64,000 nucleotides of DNA from Gordionus sp. m RMFG-2023 (GCF_954871325.1 NC_088775.1:30357561-30421560); one strand, 5' to 3'; positions 1 through 13,620 are shown, numbered from the stretch's first letter. Translations and numbers: made by a program. The notes: generated by a model not told the origin, from the letters alone.

Positions 1-3000
1 TTAAATTCTTATTACCATGAAGAAATATTTTAAAATGGGTTAAGTTCTAATTAGATGTTTTTGACAAATACATTTTGTCAGGTCTCCGTGAAAATAATGG
101 TAAGAAAAAAAATTCAAAATTAAATTATATCATGAAAAATGTTGGTCATAACGTGCCAAATTCTAATATTCTAACAATTTGAAAATAACTCAAGACTTAT
201 TTTCTGAAATATACAATAATCCCTATATTCGAATGCATATATTATTGCAGTTGGATTTTTTTATTGGAGATATTCTTTATCATATTATTTTACAATGCAA
301 TCATTAATCATATATCTCGATTCCACATCATTTATTATCTATTTTAATCTCTTCCATATTTCGAAACATTACATTTGGAAGCATGCGTGGTTTATAAAAG
401 GAGTTCGAAATCTGATAAAGTTTAAAATGTTGCAGTTCGTTTATTATCCATATATTCATTGGTTATAATTAGCATCTTAATTTATTTGATCGGCGAAATT
501 TTGTAGGTGTAATGTATAGTTGCTACGCTTTAATAAACATCTTTCTATATTCGATGTTCATAAAATTCAAAAATGGATCACTTTATTATTATTATTAAAT
601 TCTTATTACCATGAAGAAATATTTTAAAATGGGTTAAGTTCTAATTAGATGTTTTTGACAAATACATTTTGTCAGGTCTCCGTGAAAATAATGGTAAGAA
701 AAAAAATTCAAAATTAAATTATATCATGAAAAATGTTGGTCATAACGTGCCAAATTCTAATATTCTAACAATTTGAAAATAACTCAAGACTTATTTTCTG
801 AAATATACAATAATCCCTATATTCGAATGCATATATTATTGCAGTTGGATTTTTTTATTGGAGATATTCTTTATCATATTATTTTACAATGCAATCATTA
901 ATCATATATCTCGATTCCACATCATTTATTATCTATTTTAATCTCTTCCATATTTCGAAACATTACATTTGGAAGCATGCGTGGTTTATAAAAGGAGTTC
1001 GAAATCTGATAAAGTTTAAAATGTTGCAGTTCGTTTATTATCCATATATTCATTGGTTATAATTAGCATCTTAATTTATTTGATCGGCGAAATTTTGTAG
1101 GTGTAATGTATAGTTGCTACGCTTTAATAAACATCTTTCTATATTCGATGTTCATAAAATTCAAAAATGGATCACTTTATTATTATTATTAAATTCTTAT
1201 TACCATGAAGAAATATTTTAAAATGGGTTAAGTTCTAATTAGATGTTTTTGACAAATACATTTTGTCAGGTCTCCGTGAAAATAATGGTAAGAAAAAAAA
1301 TTCAAAATTAAATTATATCATGAAAAATGTTGGTCATAACGTGCCAAATTCTAATATTCTAACAATTTGAAAATAACTCAAGACTTATTTTCTGAAATAT
1401 ACAATAATCCCTATATTCGAATGCATATATTATTGCAGTTGGATTTTTTTATTGGAGATATTCTTTATCATATTATTTTACAATGCAATCATTAATCATA
1501 TATCTCGATTCCACATCATTTATTATCTATTTTAATCTCTTCCATATTTCGAAACATTACATTTGGAAGCATGCGTGGTTTATAAAAGGAGTTCGAAATC
1601 TGATAAAGTTTAAAATGTTGCAGTTCGTTTATTATCCATATATTCATTGGTTATAATTAGCATCTTAATTTATTTGATCGGCGAAATTTTGTAGGTGTAA
1701 TGTATAGTTGCTACGCTTTAATAAACATCTTTCTATATTCGATGTTCATAAAATTCAAAAATGGATCACTTTATTATTAATATTAAATTCTTATTACCAT
1801 GAAGAAATATTTTAAAATGGGTTAAGTTCTAATTAGATGTTTTTGACAAATACATTTTGTCAGGTCTCCGTGAAAATAATGGTAAGAAAAAAAATTCAAA
1901 ATTAAATTATATCATGAAAAATGTTGGTCATAACGTGCCAAATTCTAATATTCTAACAATTTGAAAATAACTCAAGACTTATTTTCTGAAATATACAATA
2001 ATCCCTATATTCGAATGCATATATTATTGCAGTTGGATTTTTTTATTGGAGATATTCTTTATCATATTATTTTACAATGCAATCATTAATCATATATCTC
2101 GATTCCACATCATTTATTATCTATTTTAATCTCTTCCATATTTCGAAACATTACATTTGGAAGCATGCGTGGTTTATAAAAGGAGTTCGAAATCTGATAA
2201 AGTTTAAAATGTTGCAGTTCGTTTATTATCCATATATTCATTGGTTATAATTAGCATCTTAATTTATTTGATCGGCGAAATTTTGTAGGTGTAATGTATA
2301 GTTGCTACGCTTTAATAAACATCTTTCTATATTCGATGTTCATAAAATTCAAAAATGGATCACTTTATTATTAATATTAAATTCTTATTACCATGAAGAA
2401 ATATTTTAAAATGGGTTAAGTTCTAATTAGATGTTTTTGACAAATACATTTTGTCAGGTCTCCGTGAAAATAATGGTAAGAAAAAAAATTCAAAATTAAA
2501 TTATATCATGAAAAATGTTGGTCATAACGTGCCAAATTCTAATATTCTAACAATTTGAAAATAACTCAAGACTTATTTTCTGAAATATACAATAATCCCT
2601 ATATTCGAATGCATATATTATTGCAGTTGGATTTTTTTATTGGAGATATTCTTTATCATATTATTTTACAATGCAATCATTAATCATAGATTCCACATCA
2701 TTTATTATCTATTTTAATCTCTTCCATATTTCGAAACATTACATTTGGAAGCATGCGTGGTTTATAAAAGGAGTTCGAAATCTGATAAAGTTTAAAATGT
2801 TGCAGTTCGTTTATTATCCATATATTCATTGGTTATAATTAGCATCTTAATTTATTTGATCGGCGAAATTTTGTAGGTGTAATGTATAGTTGCTACGCTT
2901 TAATAAACATCTTTCTATATTCGATGTTCATAAAATTCAAAAATGGATCACTTTATTATTATTATTAAATTCTTATTACCATGAAGAAATATTTTAAAGT

Positions 3001-3812
3001 GGGTTAAGTTCTAATTAGATGTTTTTGACAAATATATTTTGTCAGGTCTACGTGAAAATAATGGTAAGAAAAAAAATTCAAAATTAAATTATATCATAAA
3101 AATGTTGGTCATAACGTGCCAAATTCTAATATTCTAACAATTTGAAAATAACTCAAGACTTATTTTCTGAAATATACAATAATCCCTATATTCGAATGCA
3201 TATATTATTGCAGTTGGATTTTTTTATTGGAGATATTCTTTATCATATTATTTTACAATGCAATCATTAATCATATATCTCGATTCCACATCATTTATTA
3301 TCTATTTTAATCTCTTCCATATTCCGAAACATTACATTTGGAAGCATGCGTGGTTTATAAAAGGAGTTCGAAATCTGATAAAGTTTAAAATGTTGCAGTT
3401 CGTTTATTATCCATATATTCATTGGTTATAATTAGCATCTTAATTTATTTGATCGGCGAAATTTTGTAGGTGTAATGTATAGTTGCTACACTTTAATAAA
3501 CATCTTTCTATATTCTATGTTCATAAAATTTGATCACATTATTATTATTATTAAATTCTTATTACCATGAAGAAATACATATAAATCTATTTTAAAATGG
3601 GTTAAGTTCTAATTAGTTGTTTTTGACAAATACATTTTGTCAGGTCTACGTGAAAATAATGGTAAGAAAAAAAATTCAAAATTAAATTATATCATGAAAA
3701 ATGTTGGTCATAACGTGCCAAATTCTAATATTCTAACAATTTGAAAATCTTTAGACTTATTTTCTGAAATATACAATAATCCCTATATTCGAATGCATAT
3801 ATTATTGCAGTT
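1..3812. repeat. 594-bp satellite array, six full copies plus a partial seventh
   Basis: Copies start at 1, 595, 1189, 1783, 2377, 2965 and 3551. The first four spacings are exactly 594 bp; the later ones are 588 and 586 bp because of small deletions. Copies 1-5 are nearly identical, while copies 6 and 7 carry more changes, so homogenisation is stronger toward the left. Similarity fades near 3812 into weak resemblance up to about 3900. The array opens at the window edge, so it probably continues leftward. Each unit has a TATAAAAGG box, a downstream AATAAA and a short inverted repeat (TGACAAA / TTTGTCA). No unit has a long open frame. Repeat call certain; function unknown. Confidence 0.97.
393..537 (+). 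promoter_or_regulatory. Promoter-like and polyadenylation-like signals in each 594-bp unit
   Basis: In copy 1 a TATAAAAGG box at 393-401 is followed about 30-40 bp later by a GCAGTTCG stretch that could act as an initiator, and an AATAAA lies at 532-537. The same arrangement recurs in every copy. The spacing resembles the promoter-to-poly(A) part of a retroelement LTR, but I see no matched LTR ends, primer-binding site or coding region. Transcription start activity is inference only. Confidence 0.3.
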
Positions 3813-4400
3813 AATTTAATTATCCATTCATATTGGCGATAAGCTTTATCATTATTATCCTTATGCAACATCATTTATCATCAATTTATTTGAATCTACT
3901 ATATCATAATATAATTTATATATAGGGCATGAGCTGGTATTTGGAGAATTATCTAGATTTGGTAGATATTTTACTATCTGTCAGTGATAAAGTAGGAAAA
4001 AGAAAGTTTTGTGAAAGCCAAAGGCGTATAATTTTGAGAATTATAAAGTTTTGCTGTCAGTGGCTGACATTTAATATATATAAAATATTATTTTATTATT
4101 TTTTATTATATTATTTATATAAAATAATATTTTATTATTTAAAGGTCATTCCTCGTGAATCGATCATCTACCGGCCGACCCCTTTTAAATTTGTTAAATT
4201 TATGGAATTATTTAGATAGGTTACATAAATTAGAAAGCCATTTATTTTAGTTCGCTAGCACACCTGGTTCCATGGATAAGAGGCTCAATGGTGCAAAAAA
4301 GAGCCATTTTAGAATCTGTAAAATATAAAATATTTATATCTCAAAAACTAATTATAGTAAAAAGGTACATAATATATAAAGTTATAAGTAATCATAAAAC
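3813..4400. other. AT-rich stretch between repeats, no supported gene
   Basis: Two short open frames (3929-4219 and 4288-4575) occur here, but their translations are low-complexity, rich in Ile, Phe, Tyr and Lys, and show no recognisable domain. The second one runs into the duplicated segment. I see no repeat structure apart from the degenerate satellite edge. Confidence 0.6.
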
Positions 4401-5372
4401 AATAAACATTGGCAAGGGAGTTTGTTTTCGAAATTTTTTTTATCTTTTTATTTTAACACCTTTGTTAAAAATATATATACTATGTCATAACCTTGGCGAA
4501 GCTTTCGAGACTTTCAATTTATCAAAAATTGGAAAAAATAGATGGCCCTATAGGAAATTACAAATTTCAGGTTAAAATTTTGTTATTACCTATAACAGTA
4601 TATTTTCACTTTTTATATTAAAAAATTTCCAATTTCTTTTAAATATACCAAAAACTGAGGGGCAGTGTGGATACATGCCCATTAGACTGAAATCAAATTT
4701 ACGATATTAACTATCTTTAATTTAATTTATTTATTAATATTATAGAAATATAGATAGATAATCATATTCTATCCATAATTTAAAATTTGAAGTCTGTTGA
4801 ATTTGTATAAAATTTAGCCTCAATTTTATTCTGAGAAATTAGATGATACGTATGAAATATTTGCGTTTCAGGTATTGCACGCGCTTTATTGAATCTCTCT
4901 TCTAAAATTATTAGCTCTTTCTCATATTCGTTTTTCATAATGTAAGAGAAATCTATTTAAAAAAAAATTATAATATATATTAATAAATAAATCTTATACC
5001 TTTAATATTTTCCTTACAATAGGCAAAAAAGTCTTTAGGACAAGTTATTTGTTCGAGGCTCATACTCAGGAATTTGGTCTTGGGGGGGGGGGGCTTTATC
5101 ATTCATTTACTTACTTATCTTAATAATTCATGAAATTTTTAAGAATTTTAAAAGGGATCGGCCGAAAATGTTTGATCGATTTGACATGGAATGGCAGAAA
5201 TAAAATATTATTTTATTATTAGATATAAAAATGATGAATAAAAAAGTCAATAAGCGTATATTAGATTACAAAAATATAATATTATTATCCACTGGATCGG
5301 ATTTCTAGTGATATATAAAAATATTTATTGTATAACAGCATGATTCACTTTAGTCGTTTTAATTTAACATAA

Positions 5373-5530
5373 AATACGGCAATTCGTAGTTTATTCATTT
5401 TAACTTTATATTATAAATCATCCTATTTCGCAACATTTTATCATAATATCATTAATTTGCGCAATTCGTAGTTTAGTCATTGCAATTCGCAATTTACCTG
5501 GCAATTCGTAGTTTTTAGCAATTCGTATTT
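5373..5530. repeat. Short run of CAATTCGTAG motifs, copy 1
   Basis: Five or so degenerate motifs of the type GCAATTCGTAGTTTAGTCAT occur with irregular spacing. The run ends with closely packed motifs (CAATTCGCAATTTACC, then CAATTCGTAGTTT, then CAATTCGTATTTTAG). The same terminal order closes the large array at about 12715-12770, so the short run looks like an unexpanded relative of that array. Confidence 0.85.
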
Positions 5531-5989
5531 TAGACTATATCATAAACAATGACATCTATTTGAATCGGTTATTAGGAGATTTATAAAGATAAATTTGGTG
5601 GAGTTTTCTAGTAAATCATGGTTAAATTATGAAATAAATAAGGAGAGTGGAGATAATCAGCTAATAAAATCCAACAGTCTAAAATAAAGTAATATAAATA
5701 GTGCACCAATAATGATAAATGATTATATTTATAATTACGAATATATTTCTTTTTGTTTTGAATTATTTTGATATTGTAAATAAAAGTATAATATATGTAT
5801 TGTTAATAGTTTTAAAAAAATCCTCGAGACCCATTTAGTTAAATTGGTTTAACTGAATATCTTAAATTGAAATATATAGTTAAAATTATAAATTACGGAA
5901 TATCTTCAAATTATTTTTTTAAAAATATTTATTATCTTATCCGTTAGCCGAATGTTTTTAATTATTTTAAGCAGCTATTTACAGGCCTC

Positions 5990-6035
5990 CAAAACTTGCT
6001 TGATATTATTTTTTAATAATATCAAGCAAGTTTTG
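5990..6035. repeat. Perfect 21-bp hairpin at the duplication junction
   Basis: The left stem is 5990-6010, the loop is four T at 6011-6014, and the right stem is 6015-6035. Pairing is perfect over 21 bp. Copy 2 of the duplication starts at the very next base, 6036. At the end of copy 2 (about 7640-7664) the left stem and loop are present, but the right stem is only begun before the sequence diverges. The extra arm therefore marks the junction between the copies. Confidence 0.9.
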
Positions 6036-7007
6036 AATAAACATTGGCAAGGGAGTTTGTTTTCGAAATTTTTTTTATCTTTTTATTTTAACACCTTTGT
6101 TAAAAATATATATACTATGTCATAACCTTGGCGAAGCTTTCGAGACTTTCAATTTATCAAAAATTGGAAAAAATAGATGGCCCTATAGGAAATTACAAAT
6201 TTCAGGTTAAAATTTTGTTATTACCTATAACAGTATATTTTCACTTTTTATATTAAAAAATTTCCAATTTCTTTTAAATATACCAAAAACTGAGGGGCAG
6301 TGTGGATACATGCCCATTAGACTGAAATCAAATTTACGATATTAACTATCTTTAATTTAATTTAATTTTTTATTAATATTATAGAAATATAGATAGATAG
6401 ATAATCATATTCTATCCATAATTTAAAATTTGAAGTCTGTTGAATTTGTATAAAATTTAGCCTCAATTTTATTCTGAGAAATTAGATGATACGTATGAAA
6501 TATTTGCGTTTCAGGTATTGCACGCGCTTTATTGAATCTCTCTTCTAAAATTATTAGCTCTTTCTCATATTCGTTTTTCATAATGTAAGAGAAATCTATT
6601 TAAAAAAAAATTATAATATATATTAATAAATAAATCTTATACCTTTAATATTTTCCTTACAATAGGCAAAAAAGTCTTTAGGACAAGTTATTTGTTCGAG
6701 GCTCATACTCAGGAATTTGGTCTTGGGGGGGGGGGGGCTTTATCATTCATTTACTTACTTATCTTAATAATTCATGAAATTTTTAAGAATTTTAAAAGGG
6801 ATCGGCCGAAAATGTTTGATCGATTTGACATGGAATGGCAGAAATAAAATATTATTTTATTATTAGATATAAAAATGATGAATAAAAAAGTCAATAAGCG
6901 TATATTAGATTACAAAAATATAATATTATTATCCACTGGATCGGATTTCTATTGATATATAAAAATATTTATTGTATAACAGCATGATTCACTTTAGTCG
7001 TTTTAAT

Positions 7008-7165
7008 TTAACATAAAATACGGCAATTCGTAGTTTATTCATTTTAACTTTATATTATAAATCATCCTATTTCGCAACATTTTATCATAATATCATTAAT
7101 TTGCGCAATTCGTAGTTTAGTCATTGCAATTCGCAATTTACCTGGCAATTCGTAGTTTTTAGCAA
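7008..7165. repeat. Short run of CAATTCGTAG motifs, copy 2
   Basis: Second copy of the motif run, carried along by the 1635-bp tandem duplication. It has the same motif order and the same closing motifs as the first copy. Confidence 0.85.
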
Positions 7166-7667
7166 TTCGTATTTTAGACTATATCATAAACAATGACATC
7201 TATTTGAATCGGTTATTAGGAGATTTATAAAGATAAATTTGGTGGAGTTTTCTAGTAAATCATGGTTAAATTATGAAATAAATAAGGAGAGTGGAGATAA
7301 TCAGCTAATAAAATCCAACAGTCTAAAATAAAGTAATATAAATAGTGCACCAATAATGATAAATGATTATATTTATAATTACGAATATATTTCTTTTTGT
7401 TTTGAATTATTTTGATATTGTAAATAAAAGTATAATATATGTATTGTTAATAGTTTTAAAAAAATCCTCGAGACCCATTTAGTTAAATTGGTTTAACTGA
7501 ATATCTTAAATTGAAATATATAGTTAAAATTATAAATTACGGAATATCTTCAAATTATTTTTTTAAAAATATTTATTATCTTATCCGTTAGCCGAATGTT
7601 TTTAATTATTTTAAGCAGCTATTTACAGGCCTCCAAAACTTGCTTGATATTATTTTTTAATAATATA

Positions 7668-9090
7668 TAGAAGTCTACAGGAGAATAGTAATATATTTTA
7701 TTTAAATGAATGATAAACATAATTTCAAAAATAAAATATTACAATGCCATAAACGGGTTACAACAACGAGTATTATAATTGGCTACTGATTAGATGTAAG
7801 TTCGTTGTCTTGGTAATTATAAGCTATATCACATGGATTCTTTCATATTTATAAATATAATTTTTTAATATAAGTAGATGATCCTTACAGCGCTCGTACA
7901 TTTAACATTTCAACTAGCGTTTAAAAATGCTAATAATATATTCCTAGCAATGGTTTTCAGCTGTATATTGTTCAAAAGAAAAACCACCATTCTTAACCAA
8001 AAATCATAAAGGTTTAGATTAAACATTTTTATATAAAAGAATTTTAGCTGGCAGGGTCCTATCTATGCTAAATTAAAATTATAATTCAGAAGAACATCGC
8101 AAAAAAACAATTTATTAGCTTAAATACTTTTTAAATCTCACATCTTGAGAATTAATATTTAATTATATTAATTGTAAAAATATTTAGCTGTGATTAAATG
8201 TCAAATGTAAAGTATATTTCACAAATAATATTTTTTAATAATTTGAGATAATTTATCAGGTTTATAGATATTATTTTATAATAAAGGAGAAATAAGGTGA
8301 TTTTATTTACAAAACCTTCATTTCTATAGAAAACTATTTAAATTTACTAATTTAATATTTATAAAATAAAATTGAGATAGAATTTTTACATTTATGATTA
8401 TAATTTTTTAATATGTTAGTAGAACTATGGATATCCTGAGCTTGCAACAAGAAAAAAAATTGCTATCGTAATATTCCTTTTTTATTTATAAAATATATTA
8501 ATTTATATATGCTGTATTTAACATTTAGCGACAAAGAAGTCCCCTATCAAAAATCACAAGGAAATCCAAACAGATATCAATAATGTTTGTAAATTTATAA
8601 ATTAAATTATTTATATAACTCATTTTTATTTTAAGTAAATTTATAATGTGCATTCATAACATGAAAAACAAAAAATCGGATGAAAATTATTAATGCATCT
8701 TTATTTTGTAAATTTATGAACTAAATAAATTATTTATAATAAATATATATATTGAAATTAAATAAAATTAGTCAATAATTATAATTTTTTCTAAATATAT
8801 ATTTACATTTTTTTGATTCATATATTATGAAATTGTAAAATAAAATATCTCTTTAATATGTTATGTTATTTTTAATAATCTAAATTTTTTCAATATATAG
8901 AGAGGATTATGTCTATAAACGCTAATAATTGCAATAAATTTTATAAATAAAATAGGAAAATGTTTAAATTTTGTATTAAGGCAGAGATAGTATGAATGTA
9001 GGGTAATATAGTTAATAAAATCTTATATTTTTGACCAATTAAAACGATTAGCTATCATCATTATTTTCTATCAAAATCTAAATGTAATGT
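7668..9090. other. AT-rich unique sequence, nothing recognised
   Basis: This stretch has no open frame of note on either strand, no inverted or tandem repeat that I can see, and no familiar element termini. Composition is very AT-rich with many A and T runs. Confidence 0.6.
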
Positions 9091-9094
9091 TAAT

Positions 9095-12000
9095 TAAGGC
9101 AATTCGCAGTTTAGTCATTTTAATTTAAGATTAATACCGCAATTCGTAGTTTAGTCATTTTAATTTAACATAATATACGGTAATTCGCAGTTTTGTAATT
9201 TAAATTTAACATATATTGTATTTAATTTGACAAAAATTAAGGCAATTCGTATTTTAGTAATTATAATTTAACATTAACGCATTTCGAATAATTTAACGTT
9301 ATATATTACAATTCGCAGTTTACCCATTATAATTTTACATCATATACTGTTTAGACAATTTAATATAATATTAAATATGGCAATTCATAGTTTAATCATT
9401 TTAATTAAACATTAAATCGGCAATTCGTAGTTTAGTCATTTTATTTTAACATTAAAACGGCAATTCGTAGTTTAGTCACTTTATTTTAACATTAAACACT
9501 GCAATTCGTAGTTTAGTCATTTTAATTTAACATAAAATAAGGCAATTCGTAATTTAGTCATTATATTTTAACAATAAATATGGCAATTTGTAGTTTAGTC
9601 ATTTTAATCATACATAAAATACGGTAATTCGTAGTTAAGTGATGACAATTTATTATTAATTACCGCAATTCGTAGTTTAGTAATTTTATTTAACATTAAA
9701 TATGACAATTCGCAGTTGGGTATTTAACATAAATTCGGCAATTCGTAGTTTAGTCACTATATTTTAACATTAAATACGGCATTCGTAGTTTAAATTTAAC
9801 ATTAAATACGGCAATTCGCAATTTAGTCATTATAATTTACGGCAATTCGCTGTTTAGTAATTATATTATAACATTAATTATCGCAATAGGTAGTTTACTC
9901 ATTATAATTCAATCATTAATTACCTAAATTCGTAGTTTAGTCAATATATTTTAACATTATATAGTGCAATTCGCACTTTTTAGTCATATTATTTTACTCA
10001 TTACGGCAATTCGTAGTTTAGTCATTTTAATTTAACAGTAATTACCGCAATTCATACTTTATTTTAACATTAAAACGGCAATTCGTAGTTTAGCCATTTT
10101 ATTTTAACATTAAATGCGGCAATTTGTAGTTTAGTCATTTTAATTAAGATTAGATAGGGCAATTCGTAATTTAGTCATTTTATTTTATAAATAAATATGG
10201 CAATTTGTAGTTTATTTTAACATTTAAACGGCAATTCGTAATTTAGTCACTTTATTTTAAGATTAGATACGGCAATTTGTAGTTTAGTCATTTTAATTTA
10301 ACATTAAATAAGGCAATTCGTAATTTAGTCATTTTATTTTAACAATAAATATGGCAATTTGTAGTTTAGTCATTTTAATCAAACATAAAATACGGCAATT
10401 CGTATTTAAGTCATGACAATTTATTATTAATTACCGCAATTCGTAGTTTAGTAATTTTATTTAACATTAAATATGACAATTCGCAGTTGGGTATTCAACA
10501 TAAATTCGGTAATTCGTAGTTTAGTCACTTTATTTTAACATTAAATACGAAATTCGTAGTTTAAATCTAACATTAAATACGGCAATTTGCAATTTAGTCA
10601 TTATAATTTAAGATTAGATACGGCAATTCGATGTTTAGTAATTATATTATAACATTAATTATCACAATTGGTAGTTTACTCATTCTAATTCAATCATTAA
10701 TTACCTAAATTCGTAGTTTAGTCAATATATTTTAACATTATATAGTGCAATTCGCACTTTTTAGTCATATTATTTTACTCATTACGGCAATTCGTAGTTT
10801 AGTCATTTTAATTTAACAGTAATTACCGCAATTCGTAGTTTATTTTAACAATAAAACGGCAATTCGTAGTTTAGTCACTTTATTTTAACATTAAATAGGG
10901 CAATTCGCAGTTTAGTCATTTTAATTTAAGATTAGATAGGGCAATTCGCAGTTTAGTCATTTTAATTTTACATAAAATACGGCAATTCGTAGTTTAGTCA
11001 CTTTATTTTAACATTCGATACGGCAATTCGCAGTTTGTCATTTAATTTAAGATTTGATGCTGCAATTCGCAGTTTAGTCATTTTAATTTTACATAAAATA
11101 CTGCAATTCGTAGTTTAGTCACTTTATTTAAGATTAGATACGGCAAATCGTAGTTTAGTCACTTTATTTAAACATTAAATACAGTAATTCGCAGTTTAGT
11201 CATTTTAATTTATGATTAGATACGGCAATTCGTAGTTTAGTCACTTTATTTTAAGATTAGATACGGCAATTCGTAGTTTAGTCACTTTATTATAATATTA
11301 AATACGGCAATTCGCAGTTTAGTCATTTTAATTTAAGATTAGATAGGGCAATTCGCAGTTTAGTCATTTTAATTTAACATAAAATACGGCAATTGGTAGT
11401 TTAGTCACTATATTTTAACATTAAATACAGCAATTCGCAGTTTAGTCATTTTAATTTATGATTAGATACGGCAATTCGTAGTTTAGTCACTTTATTTTAA
11501 CATTAGATACGGCAATTCGTAGTTTAGTCACTTTATTATAATACGGCAATTCGTAGTTTAGTCATGGTAGTTTAGTCACTATATTTTAACATTAAATACA
11601 GCAATTCGCAGTTTAGTCATTTTAATTTATGATTAGATACGCCAATTCGTAGTTTAGTCACTTTATTTTAACATTAGATACGGCAATTCGTAGTTTAGTC
11701 ACTTTATTATAATATTAAATACGGCAATTCGTAGTTTAGTCATGGTAGTTTAGTCACTATATTTTAACATTAAATACAGCAATTCGCAGTTTAGTCATTT
11801 TAATTTATGATTAGATACGGCAATTCGTAGTTTAGTCACTTTATTTTAAGATTAGATACGGCAATTCGTAGTTTAGTCACTTTATTATAATATTAAATAC
11901 GGCAATTCGTAGTTTAGTTACTTAATTTTGGCATTAAATACGGCAATTCGCAGTTTAGTCATTTTAATTTAACATAAAATACGGCAATTGGTAGTTTAGT

Positions 12001-12775
12001 CACTATATTTTAACATTAAATACAGCAATTCGCAGTTTAGTCATTTTAATTTATGATTAGATACGGCAATTCGTAGTTTAGTCACTTTATTTTAACATTA
12101 GATACGGCAATTCGTAGTTTAGTCACTATATTTTAACATTAAATACAGCAATTCGCAGTTTAGTCATTTTAATTTATGATTAGATACGGCAATTCGTAGT
12201 TTAGTCACTTTATTTTAACATTAGATACGGCAATTCGTAGTTTAGTCACTTTATTATAATATTAAATACGACAATTCGTAGTTTAGTCACTTTATTAACA
12301 TTAAATACGGCAATTCGCAATTTAGTCATTTTAATTTAACATAAAATACGGCAATTCGTAGTTTAGTCACTTTATTTTAATATTAAATACGGCAATTCCT
12401 AGTTTAGTCTCTTTATTTTAAGATTAGATACGGCAATTCGTAGTTTAGTCACTTTATTTTAAGATTAGATACGGCAATTCGTAGTTTAGTCACTTTATTT
12501 TAAGATTAGATACGGCAATTCGTAGTTTAGTCATTTTATTTTAACATTAAATACGGCAATTCGCAGTTTAGTCATTTTAATTTAACATAAAATACGGCAA
12601 TTCGTAGTTTATTCTATTTAATTTAACATTATATACGGCAATTCGTAGTTTAGTCATCCAATCTTCCATAATTTTATCTAAATTTAACATTAATTTACGC
12701 AATTCGTAGTTTAGACATGGCAATTCGCAATTTACCTGGCAATTCGTAGTTTATAGCAATTCGTATTTTAGTCAT
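9095..12775. repeat. 41-bp minisatellite array, about 85-90 units
   Basis: The unit has a conserved core GGCAATTCGTAGTTTAGTCA followed by a variable AT tail ending in AACATTAAATAC or AGATTAGATAC. Clean successive units, for example at 12431 and 12472, are 41 bp apart; others vary by a few bases. The core exists in two main versions, CGTAG and CGCAG, which often alternate. Higher-order structure is visible: blocks of several monomers repeat between 11440 and 12240, and a block from about 9530 to 10060 recurs about 771 bp later. The outer units, especially the first few and the last few, are the most diverged. Confidence 0.97.
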
Positions 12776-12789
12776 GGCCTAATTTATTA

Positions 12790-13470
12790 CATCCATTTTG
12801 GGATGAATAATAAGATATTCAATTTTTAATAATATTTTTAAATAAATAGATGTCGTTAAAGAATTGAACGTAAATTGATACTTATATTTATTATCAAAAG
12901 CATTTATTAGTAAAATTTATTAAAATAGTAATTGTAATATATTATATAACTGTCTAATACGTCTGTAAAAGTGGTATTTAACCTAATATTTTATAACCAA
13001 TTATATCTAATAGAGTATTATAAACTATATGTTTACTTACTTTTTATAAATAAATCTCTTATACTTATTTGGATTTGGACCTTGAAAATAATTTTAGGAA
13101 GAGGGGTAATTAAATTTAAATATCAGTAATATAGTTGATTAGTGATTATGAACTCGGCTAATTTACGATATTAAATTTGTTAATTTTCAATTAATATTTA
13201 TTTAATTAGTTATATAATAATTTAAATAATAAAAGTCAATAAAGCTTCAACTATTAATGCTAAATTTATATTTAGTGAGTGATATTAATATTCTTTTTTT
13301 AACTCAGAATTTGATTGCAAGCTGACATAGTGAAAATATAATTTATATGTATTAATCTAATCTAATAATTAAAATAGTGTTCATTTAAGAATAATTTAGA
13401 TAGACTTATTAATTTTTGAATTAAAAAATTAAATCGATATATTACTCAATAGAATTATAAAAGAAATCAT
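12790..13470. other. AT-rich sequence without recognised features
   Basis: No open frame, repeat or element terminus is supported here on either strand. Confidence 0.55.
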
Positions 13471-13472
13471 TC

Positions 13473-13620
13473 AGTGGGCAATCAAAAAAATTTATTTTTA
13501 GTTCAAGGGGATTTTAAAGAGCTATTAAAAAAAATTTTTTTGCTTCAGAGGGCTATTCAAATTTTTCAGGGGGCTCGAGCCCCTACGCCTCCCCCCCCCC
13601 CCCCCACAGTGACGCCACTG
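13473..13620 (-). mobile_element. hAT-type terminal fragment with C/G homopolymer
   Basis: Read on the minus strand from 13620, the sequence begins CAGTGGCGTCACTG and then runs into a long G tract, a layout common at hAT superfamily ends. A CAGTGGGC sequence at 13474 could be a decayed opposite end, which would make a short MITE, but I find no matching 8-bp target duplication. The proline-rich open frame over this region is explained by the C homopolymer and is not a gene. Confidence 0.4.

Larger units (their letters stand above)
4401..7664. repeat. Tandem segmental duplication, 1.63-kb unit, two copies
   Basis: The segment starting AATAAACATTGGCAAGGG at 4401 recurs at 6036, an offset of 1635 bp, and stays nearly identical to about 7664. 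Visible differences are few: the length of a G homopolymer (near 5083 and 6727), a GATA-step repeat and isolated substitutions. Such high identity implies a recent event. Each copy contains a short run of the CAATTCGTAGTTTAG motif that is amplified at 9.1-12.8 kb. No coding sequence is supported in either copy. Confidence 0.95.

Noticed and set aside
3929-4575. Two short open frames
   Set aside because: Low-complexity Ile/Phe/Tyr/Lys-rich translations, and the second lies partly in the duplicated segment. No homology recognised.
9095-12775. CRISPR-like look of regularly spaced 20-bp cores
   Set aside because: The intervening tails are themselves similar to each other, the core mutates freely, there are no cas genes, and the DNA is clearly eukaryotic. 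It is a minisatellite.
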